From: Lachancea kluyveri NRRL Y-12651
Taxonomy: Eukaryota > Ascomycota > Saccharomycetes > Saccharomycetales > Saccharomycetaceae
NCBI GenBank assembly: GCA_000149225.2
Contig: CM000692.1
Span: 682,001 to 746,000 of the forward strand
Length of the DNA stretch: 64,000 nucleotides
Direction of reading: 5' to 3'
A program made the translations under genes and the position numbers. How positions within the stretch are numbered: position 1 is the first letter of the stretch; the number at the start of each line of letters is the position of its first letter. The notes under the pieces are model-generated. The model was not told the origin of the DNA and made no database searches. It saw only the letters and a program-made list of their open reading frames with translations. Positions 8,638-17,579 of the stretch are shown piece by piece.

Positions 8638-10668
8638 ATGTTCAACGAAGAGCCCGACCGTACTTTGGATATAGATTTCAATATCGACCACGAATTACAG
8701 GAGAACGACCGCACTTTGAATGACAGCTCAAATACGGTAGTAGGTCCTGACGAATTCGAGCTAGATGATCTGACTACGAACGGCAAGCAGGCAAATACCA
8801 GAGATACCACTGCTAACCGTGAAGAATGGGTAATGCTAGAGGATTCAAATCCTATAAAAGGCTTTTTCGAAAAAGTATGGTATGGTCCTAAGGTTGCCTC
8901 GGACGACGCCCCAAGCTTCCCATATAAATACAGTATAACTGAGAAGATAGAAATATTTCCCGAGAAGGTGTTTCGTAAAAGGGTTCCAAGTTTCAAAGTA
9001 AGAGTTTCTCTTTTGGTTGTCTACTGCTGCATATGGGGTGCCTTGCTTTTTCCTCTTTTGTATTCTCATCTCTTCAAGGTGCCGTACCTTAGCTCAACAG
9101 ATGATCCTAAGATACCCATTATATCGTTAAACTGTAACTCGCACTTGAAATGGAAAGGTAAAAATAATATGTGTGGATTGAATGCCAGAGATTGCACCCC
9201 CTTTGATAATGAGGAATTTTTCATCAGATGTCCTGCACTCTGCGACCGTGGTGGCTGGACTTATTCAGCAGTCACTGTGGGCGAAGAAAAGGTAAAATAT
9301 ACTGGATATACAATTGGAGGTGGTGAACTAAATGGAGACGACGTTTTGTCCTATCCATATAGAGCTGATTCTTTCGTTTGTGGGTCTGCTGTACACGCTG
9401 GTGCTGTGTCACCATTTTTTGGTGGTTGCGCAAAAGTTTCAATGACGGGCCCACAAAGCTCTTTCCCATCAAGAGCCGGTAGGTATGGTACTGACTGGTC
9501 TGTTAAATTTGACACATTTTTTCCAGCCTCATTCACCTTTAAACAGTTACAGTATGGAATTGCATCTGGCTGCTACGATCCGCGTGCCCTCGTTGTTGGG
9601 ATTAATATTTTCTTTGATCTACCTGTTTTCTATCTTTACGAAGGAGCTATCGGCTATTGGATAAATGCTATTGTTGGATATTGGACTCTAGTTTTGTCGT
9701 TGGATCCGCCATTATTGACGGATGCCAGCGACCCAAATTCGGTTTACGAGCTCTTTAGCACCGGATTCCAGAGATTGTTACCACTCTGTTTCCTATTGTA
9801 CGTCTTGTGGAAATGTGCTATCAAAAGGACTTTGGAGGATGGTTCCCCTTTGGCAAAGGTTTTATGCTGGTATCCGACTTTTTGGCTAGGTGTCATGAAT
9901 AACGTTACATTTGACAGACTCCCTGTTGATAGACTAACAATAAAAGATCTTAAGGAGCAGGCCGGTGCTTTTGCCGCCGTGGGGTCTATAATAGCTACCA
10001 TACTCACATGCGCCGTGATTCAAGCGTATTCTTTATGGAAATCCGGGAGATTCCGCAAATACTTTAAGATATACATTACAATAATTGGTGGATTAGTTTT
10101 CTTAGGAAGCATACCTGGTTTCACACTGAGAATACATCACTATATTTTGGGACTGATGCTTGTTCCAGGTTGTGCAACGAGGGGTACATCTGCATACTTA
10201 TTCCAGGGAATATTACTTGGATTGGTTCTTTCAGGTGTTGGTAGATGGGATTTTGCCAGTATCTTGGAAACAAACCATTCTCTATTGCGCGGAGAAGCAG
10301 GCGATTCTCTAAAACCTCCACTTTTCGAATTTAACAAGGATACATTTCACGCGATTTCTTGGAAGCTTCCAAACGCCACTGATAATCCGCAAGCTAAAAT
10401 GAATGGTTATTCTTTGTTGATAAACGATGTAGAACGTTACGTTGGTGGCAATACCACAATCAACATAGATACATTATTGAATGAAAACTCTGACCTCTCC
10501 GACTTACTAGAACAATCATTGGAAGCTAATGATACTGTAAAACTTTATTTAAGGGTTGCACGGGCTTCCACTGATTCACCCACAAAGAATCATGGAGACT
10601 ATACTAATGCTGGTGTCTTGGAATGGCCTCTTGGAATTTGGCATGAGCCTAAACCAGGTGTCACGTGA
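8638..10668 (+). CDS. LCCL-domain multispanning membrane protein (YIL067C family)
   Basis: A 676-residue orthologue of the uncharacterised S. cerevisiae YIL067C (678). An acidic cytosolic N-terminus (~1-115) leads to a first membrane segment (about 121-145, SLLVVYCCIWGALLFPLL). A cysteine-rich LCCL domain follows at about 160-285, including LNCNSHLKWKGKNN, RCPALCDRGGW, SFVCGSAVHAGAVSPFFGG and many glycines. At least five more membrane segments lie between ~320 and ~540, then a C-terminal domain. LCCL domains are extracellular or luminal folds; the fungal versions have no known ligand. I placed the start at the ATG at 8638; the open frame reaches five codons further to a GTG with no support. 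It lies between RNR and SEC6, as in S. cerevisiae. Function unknown; it plausibly acts in the vacuole or plasma membrane, but nothing here shows which. Confidence 0.9.
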   Translation: MFNEEPDRTLDIDFNIDHELQENDRTLNDSSNTVVGPDEFELDDLTTNGKQANTRDTTANREEWVMLEDSNPIKGFFEKVWYGPKVASDDAPSFPYKYSITEKIEIFPEKVFRKRVPSFKVRVSLLVVYCCIWGALLFPLLYSHLFKVPYLSSTDDPKIPIISLNCNSHLKWKGKNNMCGLNARDCTPFDNEEFFIRCPALCDRGGWTYSAVTVGEEKVKYTGYTIGGGELNGDDVLSYPYRADSFVCGSAVHAGAVSPFFGGCAKVSMTGPQSSFPSRAGRYGTDWSVKFDTFFPASFTFKQLQYGIASGCYDPRALVVGINIFFDLPVFYLYEGAIGYWINAIVGYWTLVLSLDPPLLTDASDPNSVYELFSTGFQRLLPLCFLLYVLWKCAIKRTLEDGSPLAKVLCWYPTFWLGVMNNVTFDRLPVDRLTIKDLKEQAGAFAAVGSIIATILTCAVIQAYSLWKSGRFRKYFKIYITIIGGLVFLGSIPGFTLRIHHYILGLMLVPGCATRGTSAYLFQGILLGLVLSGVGRWDFASILETNHSLLRGEAGDSLKPPLFEFNKDTFHAISWKLPNATDNPQAKMNGYSLLINDVERYVGGNTTINIDTLLNENSDLSDLLEQSLEANDTVKLYLRVARASTDSPTKNHGDYTNAGVLEWPLGIWHEPKPGVT

Positions 10669-10817
10669 GGTAGTCGTACTCGATATTTTTTTACGAAGAA
10701 TTTCGATTATGGAAGGAATCAAAATTAACCATTCAGTATCTACCGTAAGTAGTAAACATAGCATATATCTTTTTATTCATTAAAAGGTATTCCGATAAAA
10801 GGAGAATACAGAGAAAA

Positions 10818-13205
10818 ATGAGCTCTCAAGTACTCCAGAGAGTTTCTGAACTAATAAAAGAAGAACCGTCACTTGAAAGAATCAAGGAAATAAAAGAACA
10901 ATTGGCGAAAGAAAAATCTACGGTCGAGTATCAATTGGATAAAGAGTCTGCAAAACATTTCAAAGATGCCGTTTCAAGCTTTGAATTGATGAATCTCTCC
11001 CAAAAATCGGTGAGGTCCTTAAGAGAAAAAATAGCCAAGGTGGACACTTTAAGCAAAGAGAACAAATCTTCAATTGATCGGTATGAAATCATAAACAACG
11101 CTACTAAAATGCATGAATTGATGGAAAAGACCACCAACGTTTATGACAAGATCGTTAATTTTAACGAACTTTTTGACAATATCGACACCCTACTTGATAC
11201 AGAGCTATCTAGAGACACCCTAGAAAGTGGATGCCCCTCTCTGCTAAAAATACACTACATGTTAAACATGGCTCGCGATTTTCAAGACCAAATGAATGTT
11301 CTGGCTAAAATTTCAACCGATGATGTTCAAAGAACTATGGGAAAAGTATTTTCACGTCTTCCTGAAATAATTGGTAAGTTCGACAAGCTGATGGATTCCA
11401 TAGTATACGATTTGATTGAAGCTGTTAGAACAGAAAATCAATCCTTATTAATACGGTTATTCAAAATCATAGAATTGGAAGAGCGCGAAGATTTGAAGAT
11501 TATTGCAATTAGAAATATAATCAAGACCAAGGAAAAAGAGGCTGATGCTTCGAAAATCAAGAAGTTACCAAACAATCTGACGAAATTAAGTCTTGATGAA
11601 ACTGCCATCGAGTATCCTACGTACGGGGCATTAGCAAAAGAAATAATGTCTGGTACAATTCAAACAAGAACGCAACCTCGTGACTATAAAAACTTTCTAT
11701 TTAAAACAATTCAGAAATCTATTCAGGATATGTTCGTGGAAGTGAGAAAGGAATACCAAGGTGATAAACAGTTTGAACTATTAAACAACTTGGATTGGGT
11801 ATTAAATGAACTAATTATTGCCAAGGAACATTTACCAAAATACTGTCCAGATCGCTGGAGGATTTTCCACATATATTACGAGTATTATTATACTGAACTA
11901 AACAAGTTAATAACAGAGCTTGTAAACGCAGAACCAGAAACTTTGGTAATCCTAGATATTTTAGATTACGATAAGTCATTTCAGGCGTCTATGAAGAAAG
12001 ATTTTGGTTTTTCCAAAGACCAGCTGCAAAGTGTCATTGGTGAAAAGGAAAAAGAAACACTATTATCAGATTATTTACATTTAATTGTGAATAAGATGAA
12101 GGAATGGTTTAGTAATTTGGAAAAGACAGAGATTAACATATTTGTGGAAAGAACCACGCCACCCCACACAGATTCAGAAAATCTTCTGTTTTTAGATGGG
12201 ACAAAAACCTGCTTTCAAATGTTTTCACAGCAAGTTGAAGTGGCCGCTGGTTCAGGGCAGGCAAAGATTCTCGTGGGTGTTGTAGAAAAGTTTTGTGGAT
12301 TACTGAGCCAGAGACAAAAAAGATGGATGGATATAATTGGGGATGAGGTAAAGAAGAGCATTAATTATAGCCACAAGTGCGAGGAAAACCCAGAGGATAT
12401 TACAAAAGAGGAGGAAAGCTCTGGTGGTCTGGTTGAGTACTTGGTTGCTGTTGCTAACGACCAGATGAAAGCAGCTGATTACGCAGTGGCGATTTCACAG
12501 AAATACGGTGCTATGGTTTCTAAAGTTCATGAGCGCACCATTACTATGTATATCGAAAGCACTTTAGATGGATTTGCAGAAGTTGCAAAATGCAGCACTA
12601 TGGGACTAATCACTCTGATGTTTGATGATTTAAGAAGCCCATACAAAGAAGTTTTCAGCAAGAGCTGGTACTCAGGTAATCAAGCACAACAAATTGCAGA
12701 TACACTCTTTGAATATTTGGGGGATATCAGGGAACAAATGAATCCGTTTGTTTTTTCAACTCTTGTAGAAAGCGTTGTAGAGGAATCAATACTAAGGTTT
12801 ATCGAGTGTTTGAAGTACGAACATTCTTTCAAGGCAAAGCACAACAAGTTCTTGGAGTGCATGAAACGTGATTTTGAGGTTTTCTATAAACTGTTTATTC
12901 AGTTTGTTCCTGAAGAAGAGAAGAGTATCGTAGATGATAAGTTCAAATTAATGGAGTTTTTCATGGATTTCAGCTGCAATCCCATCAATAGTATGATCGA
13001 AACATGGCAGCAGTGCCTAGAAGTGTATTGGGATTGTCCAGTTATCCTTCTTTCTGCAATTCTAAGATGCAGAAAGGATGTGGATTCATCAACCACCAAG
13101 CAAATTGTTGCCAGCGCTCATCAACTAAGCCAAGATCCACACAGAGTTGCTCAGTTGAAGACAATGGATCTACAACCCACTTTTATTAGCCGGTTCCATA
13201 TTTAG
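10818..13205 (+). CDS. SEC6: Exocyst subunit Sec6
   Basis: A 795-residue, almost wholly helical protein, close to S. cerevisiae Sec6 (805). The N-terminal third is coiled-coil-like (SLERIKEIKEQLAKEKS and following heptads). The rest matches the rod-shaped exocyst fold of stacked helical bundles, with conserved segments such as CPDRWRIFHIYYEYYY and VPEEEKSIVDDKFKLMEFFM. Sec6 is part of the octameric exocyst that tethers secretory vesicles at bud and neck plasma membrane, and it also binds the SNARE Sec9. The 3' end lies only 24 bp from the convergent end of TDA2, so the transcripts must overlap or share terminator sequence. It occupies the YIL068C position next to YIL067C. Confidence is high. 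Confidence 0.95.
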   Translation: MSSQVLQRVSELIKEEPSLERIKEIKEQLAKEKSTVEYQLDKESAKHFKDAVSSFELMNLSQKSVRSLREKIAKVDTLSKENKSSIDRYEIINNATKMHELMEKTTNVYDKIVNFNELFDNIDTLLDTELSRDTLESGCPSLLKIHYMLNMARDFQDQMNVLAKISTDDVQRTMGKVFSRLPEIIGKFDKLMDSIVYDLIEAVRTENQSLLIRLFKIIELEEREDLKIIAIRNIIKTKEKEADASKIKKLPNNLTKLSLDETAIEYPTYGALAKEIMSGTIQTRTQPRDYKNFLFKTIQKSIQDMFVEVRKEYQGDKQFELLNNLDWVLNELIIAKEHLPKYCPDRWRIFHIYYEYYYTELNKLITELVNAEPETLVILDILDYDKSFQASMKKDFGFSKDQLQSVIGEKEKETLLSDYLHLIVNKMKEWFSNLEKTEINIFVERTTPPHTDSENLLFLDGTKTCFQMFSQQVEVAAGSGQAKILVGVVEKFCGLLSQRQKRWMDIIGDEVKKSINYSHKCEENPEDITKEEESSGGLVEYLVAVANDQMKAADYAVAISQKYGAMVSKVHERTITMYIESTLDGFAEVAKCSTMGLITLMFDDLRSPYKEVFSKSWYSGNQAQQIADTLFEYLGDIREQMNPFVFSTLVESVVEESILRFIECLKYEHSFKAKHNKFLECMKRDFEVFYKLFIQFVPEEEKSIVDDKFKLMEFFMDFSCNPINSMIETWQQCLEVYWDCPVILLSAILRCRKDVDSSTTKQIVASAHQLSQDPHRVAQLKTMDLQPTFISRFHI

Positions 13206-13229
13206 AACAAGATACACATCATACAATTT

Positions 13230-13574
13230 TTATTTAGCAATCCAAATGACCGTTATTAGATAACATATGTTTTTAGATGGGATTTTGTAATTAAATAATC
13301 CATCTTTGTTGCTGTCCCAAGAGCCACCGATTGTGTTTTTAATCATAAGATCACTCGAAAACTCCGAAACGGCATCTATGGTGGTAACCGATATTATGAA
13401 CTTGTGTAACGAAGAGCTTTTGTTGAGCTGCGTTAAGGCACAATGTATGAACTTGTCTATGTTTAGGGATGTCGTTGAACACTCTTGATAGCAATCGTCA
13501 ATAATGCCAGTTAACTTTCCAATAAGTAGGGGTGCATTGGTGTTCTCTAGACTATTGACTTGGTAGTCAGCCAT
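13230..13574 (-). CDS. TDA2: Tctex-type light-chain-like actin-patch protein Tda2
   Basis: A 114-residue protein resembling S. cerevisiae Tda2 (YER071C, 126). Shared features are the N-terminal helices with DDCYQECSTTS, the central LTQLNKSSSLHKFIISVTTIDA and the C-terminal strands NTIGGSWDSNKDGLFNYK and CYLITVIWI. Tda2 is built like a Tctex-type dynein light chain and joins Aim21 at cortical actin patches to regulate actin assembly and capping; that role is from S. cerevisiae, not visible here. It is convergent with SEC6 (24 bp apart) and divergent from VTC1 with 314 bp between start codons. Finding a chromosome V gene between SEC6 and VTC1 is part of the interleaved ancestral order. The ATG is the only in-frame start. 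Confidence 0.88.
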   Translation of the reverse strand: MADYQVNSLENTNAPLLIGKLTGIIDDCYQECSTTSLNIDKFIHCALTQLNKSSSLHKFIISVTTIDAVSEFSSDLMIKNTIGGSWDSNKDGLFNYKIPSKNICYLITVIWIAK

Positions 13575-13700
13575 TCTGAAACTAACTTAGAGAAATAAGT
13601 ACCTGTTGAAGAAGTAGAGTAGCTGGCACACCTGAATAAGCTTAAACGTTGCATCGAATTCCTCCTTTAAGTATACGTATATAATTACAGCATGCAGCAT

Positions 13701-13740
13701 CACGTGCAGATGGGTCACGTGACTATATGATTCCCACGTG
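13701..13740. promoter_or_regulatory. Three CACGTG boxes in the TDA2-VTC1 promoter
   Basis: CACGTG occurs at 13701-13706, 13716-13721 and 13735-13740, that is three times in 40 bp and about 150-190 bp upstream of the VTC1 ATG. CACGTG is the Pho4 and Cbf1 core site. VTC1 is a PHO-regulated gene in S. cerevisiae, so phosphate-responsive control by Pho4 is the likely reading. The same cluster lies upstream of divergent TDA2. Confidence 0.85.
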
Positions 13741-13888
13741 TACTTTGAATATCTTTTTTTAAATGGAAACCCTTGAAATAACATATCTCTCAATAGCCTC
13801 CCATTTTAGTACAAAAGCTAAGGCGTACTCGAACAGAAGGAATCTTCAGTCCAACTAGGCAAAAAAAAAGTTCAAGAGAAGAAAGAAA

Positions 13889-14260
13889 ATGTCCTCCGCT
13901 CCATTGTTACAAAAAGCTCCGGGTAAAAAGATCGCACTCCCTACCAGAGTTGAACCTAAAGTGTTCTTTGCCAACGAACGTACTTTTTTATCTTGGTTGA
14001 ACTTTACTGTCATGTTAGGTGGTTTGGGTGTAGGTTTATTGAACTTTGGTGATAAAGTCGGCCAAATAAGTGCCGGTCTTTTCACTCTGATCGCCATGGC
14101 TACAATGGTGTACGCTCTTGTCACCTACCATTGGAGAGCTTCTGCCATCAGGCGTAGAGGTTCCGGTCCATATGACGATAGGCTGGGCCCCACTTTACTA
14201 TGTTTCTTCTTATTAATTGCTGTGGTCGTCAACTTTATCCTAAGATTGAAGTATACCTGA
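13889..14260 (+). CDS. VTC1: Vacuolar transporter chaperone subunit Vtc1
   Basis: A 123-residue protein made of a short basic N-terminus and three membrane segments: about 31-51 ([20 protein letters not shown]), 61-81 ([20 protein letters not shown]) and 99-119 ([19 protein letters not shown]). The cytosolic start [19 protein letters not shown] is the family signature of the DUF202/VTC membrane domain. Vtc1 is the small subunit of the VTC complex, which makes polyphosphate from ATP and passes it into the vacuole; the catalytic subunit is Vtc4. The length fits S. cerevisiae Vtc1 (129). It is preceded by a CACGTG cluster suited to Pho4. It lies between TDA2 and ALD5, the order of YER071C, YER072W and YER073W. 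Identification is firm. Confidence 0.95.
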   Translation: MSSAPLLQKAPGKKIALPTRVEPKVFFANERTFLSWLNFTVMLGGLGVGLLNFGDKVGQISAGLFTLIAMATMVYALVTYHWRASAIRRRGSGPYDDRLGPTLLCFFLLIAVVVNFILRLKYT

Positions 14261-15280
14261 AAAAGTACTAATTAATTTAAAATGTTGATAGTGTAAAATA
14301 TGATTAGAAACACTCCACTTTATAGTATATAGTGCTTAGGCATTATTAATCCAGAGATTTTTTTTGTGTCTAATAGAGTAGGGACTAACGCCTTTTGAGT
14401 TTGTGTACTAGACGCCCTGCTTAGTTTCCTTTCTGTACATGGGTTAACAGTACGCTATCTCATCCAGATTGGTATCCGCGAAGTCCCGCTTGACCAGGAA
14501 AGTCATGAGTGCCAAACTTACTACCAAGGAGACATCCCTATTGACACTGGAAATAGCGAAAAAGGAGCGTTCGAGAAAGTGTAATCTGCACTTGCTGTAG
14601 AGCTTCAACTGCTTGATCTCTTGGCATCCATATATTATAAGACCACGTTACGTAACACGCAAAAGGAAGGTAACGTTTCGTAGAGTATGATCACTAATCA
14701 TCCACGTGATCAGCACGTGATACATAAAGTCCCAAAATGCTGTCGTTACCCGCATGCGTCTGCATTATTGCCGAGCGTGTACTTCTCTCATTTCTTTTTT
14801 CCTTCCCTCCGAGCAACCCCTCAAGACTTTTCTTTTTCCATTTTTTTGCAAGCTCCCGGAGCTCCGTCGGGACTGTCGTTCCTGCTCCCCTCACCGCCCA
14901 CGTTTAGAAACAGTAGTAGCTGGAAAGATAGTCCGAAGCACGGAGTTAGGACCAAAAGGGTACTAAGAATGATAAACTGGAAAAATTGCTGAGGGGCCAA
15001 GGAGGCACAAGAGGAAAATGGAAGCCCCTCAACACTTCTCGAGGTGTATAGCCGCACATCTGACGTAAATGGCATTCCAGTTTCCTAACCCTCGAGCATC
15101 GCAACCCCTCTTTTCGAGAAGATATTACGAATCGAGGAAGTGAAGCTGATGGACCTAAAGGGAAGGGTGGGTTAACGAACTAAAAGCGGATTCGTATAAA
15201 TACGGCGTACTTTTTTACCATTGGGAATGTCTATACACCATTAATTCTTTTGTTCCTTTTTAACAAAGTATCAAATAATA
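14261..15280. promoter_or_regulatory. VTC1-ALD5 intergenic region: STRE cluster, E-box pair, TATA
   Basis: A 1.0-kb stretch without a supported gene. Five stress-response elements (CCCCT or AGGGG) occur at 14817-14821, 14887-14891, 14992-14996, 15025-15029 and 15105-15109. Two CACGTG boxes lie at 14703-14708 and 14714-14719. A TATA box (TATAAATA) sits at 15195-15202, 79 bp before the ALD5 ATG. Msn2/4-type stress control of ALD5 is inferred from the STREs. The open frames in this stretch lack family resemblance. Confidence 0.7.
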
Positions 15281-16825
15281 ATGCTAGCTCGTTCCCAGAT
15301 TACTACTCTAAGGCGCTTCGTCCGCCTATACTCCAACTTGCCATTACGCGTACCAGTCACGTTACCAAATGGTATTACCTATGAACAGCCAACCGGGTTG
15401 TTTATTAACGGTGAATTTGTTCCTTCCAGGCAACACAAGACCTTTGAAGTCATAAACCCATCTAACGAAGAAGAAGTGACCCACGTCTACGAAGCTCGTG
15501 AGGATGATGTCGACATTGCAGTTGCTGCCGCTAAGAAGGCTTTTGACAACGGCTGGTCGACCGCTGAGCCTGAGTTCAGAGCCCAATGTCTGTACAAGTT
15601 GGCTGACTTGATTGAAAAGAATGCCGAGACTTTAGCTGGTATCGAATCCCTAGATAACGGTAAATCTTTATTCTGCTCTCGTGGTGACGTTGCTTTGGTC
15701 AGTAAATACTTGCGCTCTTGTGCTGGTTGGTCTGACAAGCTATTTGGTAAAGTTATCGACACTGGTTCCGACCACTTTGCCTACACCAAAAGGGAACCTT
15801 TAGGTGTTTGTGGCCAAATTATTCCATGGAACTTCCCATTGCTAATGTGGTCTTGGAAAATTGGTCCTGCCTTGGCTACAGGTAACACCGTCGTTTTGAA
15901 GCCAGCTGAAGCCACTCCATTGTCTGCTTTGTATGCTTCGCAACTTTGCCAGGAAGCTGGCATTCCAAAGGGTGTCGTCAACATCATTCCTGGTTTCGGT
16001 AAAATTGTCGGTGAAAGATTGTGTACTCATCCAGAAGTTAAGAAGGTTGCTTTCACCGGTTCCACCGCTACTGGTCGTCATATCATGAAAACTGCTGCTG
16101 ACTCTATTAAGAAGGTTACTTTGGAATTGGGTGGTAAATCTCCAAACATCGTTTTCGGTGACGCTGATTTGGACAAGGCCGTTAAGAACATTGCCTTTGG
16201 TATTTTCTTCAACTCTGGTGAAGTCTGCTGTGCCGGTTCCAGAGTTTACGTCCAAGACACTGTTTACGAAGAAGTTTTACAAAAGTTCAAGGAATATACT
16301 GAATCTTTGAAAGTTGGTAATCCATTTGAGGATGGTGTCTTCCAAGGTGCTCAAACCTCTAAGATGCAAATTGACAAGATCTTATCCTACGTTGACATTG
16401 GTACCAAGGAAGGTGCTCGTATCATTACCGGTGGTGAAAAGAAGGGTGAAAAGGGTTACTTTATCAAGCCAACCATTTTCGCTGATGTCAAGGAAGACAT
16501 GAGAATTGTGAAGGAAGAAATTTTTGGTCCTATTGTCTCTGTTTCCAAGTTTTCTTCTGTCGATGAAGTTATCGCCATGGCCAATGACTCTGAATACGGC
16601 TTGGCTGCCGGTATTCACACCAAGGATGTCAACAAGGCTATCGATGTCTCCAACAGGATCAAGGCTGGTACAATTTGGATCAACACTTACAATGCTTTCC
16701 ACCAAAGTGTTCCATTCGGTGGTTTCGGCCAATCCGGTATCGGTAGAGAAATGGGTGCCGAAGCTCTGGACAACTACACCCAAGTCAAGGCCGTTAGAAT
16801 GGCTATTGACAAGGCCCAGTATTAA
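15281..16825 (+). CDS. ALD5: Mitochondrial aldehyde dehydrogenase
   Basis: A 514-residue NAD(P)+-dependent aldehyde dehydrogenase that oxidises acetaldehyde to acetate. The first ~22 residues ([19 protein letters not shown]) are Arg/Ser/Leu-rich without acid, a good mitochondrial presequence. The cofactor motif FTGSTATGR is near residue 260, the general base is E282 in LELGGKSPN, and the nucleophile is Cys316 in GEVCCAGSR. The C-terminal [15 protein letters not shown] motif is present. S. cerevisiae Ald5 (YER073W, 520) is the positional match; Ald4 is the other mitochondrial isozyme, so the exact isozyme name rests on synteny. Codon use is strongly biased to preferred yeast codons, a sign of high expression. 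The upstream region is rich in STREs and the next gene is RPS24. Confidence 0.94.
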   Translation: MLARSQITTLRRFVRLYSNLPLRVPVTLPNGITYEQPTGLFINGEFVPSRQHKTFEVINPSNEEEVTHVYEAREDDVDIAVAAAKKAFDNGWSTAEPEFRAQCLYKLADLIEKNAETLAGIESLDNGKSLFCSRGDVALVSKYLRSCAGWSDKLFGKVIDTGSDHFAYTKREPLGVCGQIIPWNFPLLMWSWKIGPALATGNTVVLKPAEATPLSALYASQLCQEAGIPKGVVNIIPGFGKIVGERLCTHPEVKKVAFTGSTATGRHIMKTAADSIKKVTLELGGKSPNIVFGDADLDKAVKNIAFGIFFNSGEVCCAGSRVYVQDTVYEEVLQKFKEYTESLKVGNPFEDGVFQGAQTSKMQIDKILSYVDIGTKEGARIITGGEKKGEKGYFIKPTIFADVKEDMRIVKEEIFGPIVSVSKFSSVDEVIAMANDSEYGLAAGIHTKDVNKAIDVSNRIKAGTIWINTYNAFHQSVPFGGFGQSGIGREMGAEALDNYTQVKAVRMAIDKAQY

Positions 16826-17264
16826 ACTTTTCAGTTTTTAAAGACAATTAATTATTCACGACAGCTTGTATAATAGAATAGCAATAAAAAGAACAACATT
16901 CTTATGATTAGTATCACACCATTTTTTATTTAGCACTAAGCTACTAGTGTTTCATGAAAAGATTTGCCCACATGCTAAATTCATGGAATATTAAAAGCTC
17001 ATACACTATGGATCCCCACCTGCTAACCTCTGTACGATCGCAAGGGTGACAGGTTTTCTGTTTTCTTTTTTCTCGCAGGCCTGAGCTATATATTTGCAAT
17101 CTTGTAAATCCACACTCACGTATATCGCATGATGCGTGACTTGTTAACCCATACATATGAAAGTAGTATTTCACCAAACTCCGTACACCGAGAATTTTTA
17201 GAGACGGAAAACGCAAGGAGGACTTTAAAGATTCTGAACCACATTCCATTTTCGTTTAGCCAAC
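16826..17264. other. Intergenic ALD5 to GC-rich island, with Rap1-like site
   Basis: This stretch holds the ALD5 3' end and distal RPS24 promoter. AACCCATACA at 17146-17155 matches the core of Rap1 sites (CACCCATACA type) found in ribosomal-protein promoters, about 430 bp upstream of the RPS24 ATG. No open frame here can be supported. Confidence 0.5.
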
Positions 17265-17503
17265 CCGCCACGCTGTCTGAACCAGACGCTACCGCTCCAG
17301 GCTCTAGTACCACTAGCCTGGTGACTGCTCGGCAGGTTTGTCCTATCCAGCTCCAGGTTCTCAGTCCGGACCAGGCAGCTTCCCCAGCTCAGCCGAGGCC
17401 AGTGCGTCCACCACCTGGCGGGTCTCGTTGGACGCTCGCCCTCGCTCAGCCTAGCGCGCCCTACCTCCTCTCCCGTAGTATGCACTCAGTTTTTGAGTTT
17501 TTT
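17265..17503. other. GC-rich, hairpin-rich island upstream of RPS24
   Basis: Bases 17281-17460 contain 118 G or C out of 180 (66%), against an AT-rich surrounding. Two perfect-arm hairpins are visible: CCAGGC(TC)TAGT at 17297-17308 pairs with ACTAGCCTGG at 17312-17321, and GCGTCCA at 17404-17410 pairs with TGGACGC at 17429-17435. Runs of T follow at 17490-17494 and 17498-17503. The island could encode an uncharacterised structured RNA or be a foreign insertion; no known RNA family was recognised and neither strand encodes a plausible protein. Confidence 0.5.
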
Positions 17504-17579
17504 CAATGGAGGCTATTATAGACTTCAAGATTTTAACTTAATAGAAGGTCTTATAGGTATCAACAGAGGATAAACAGAA

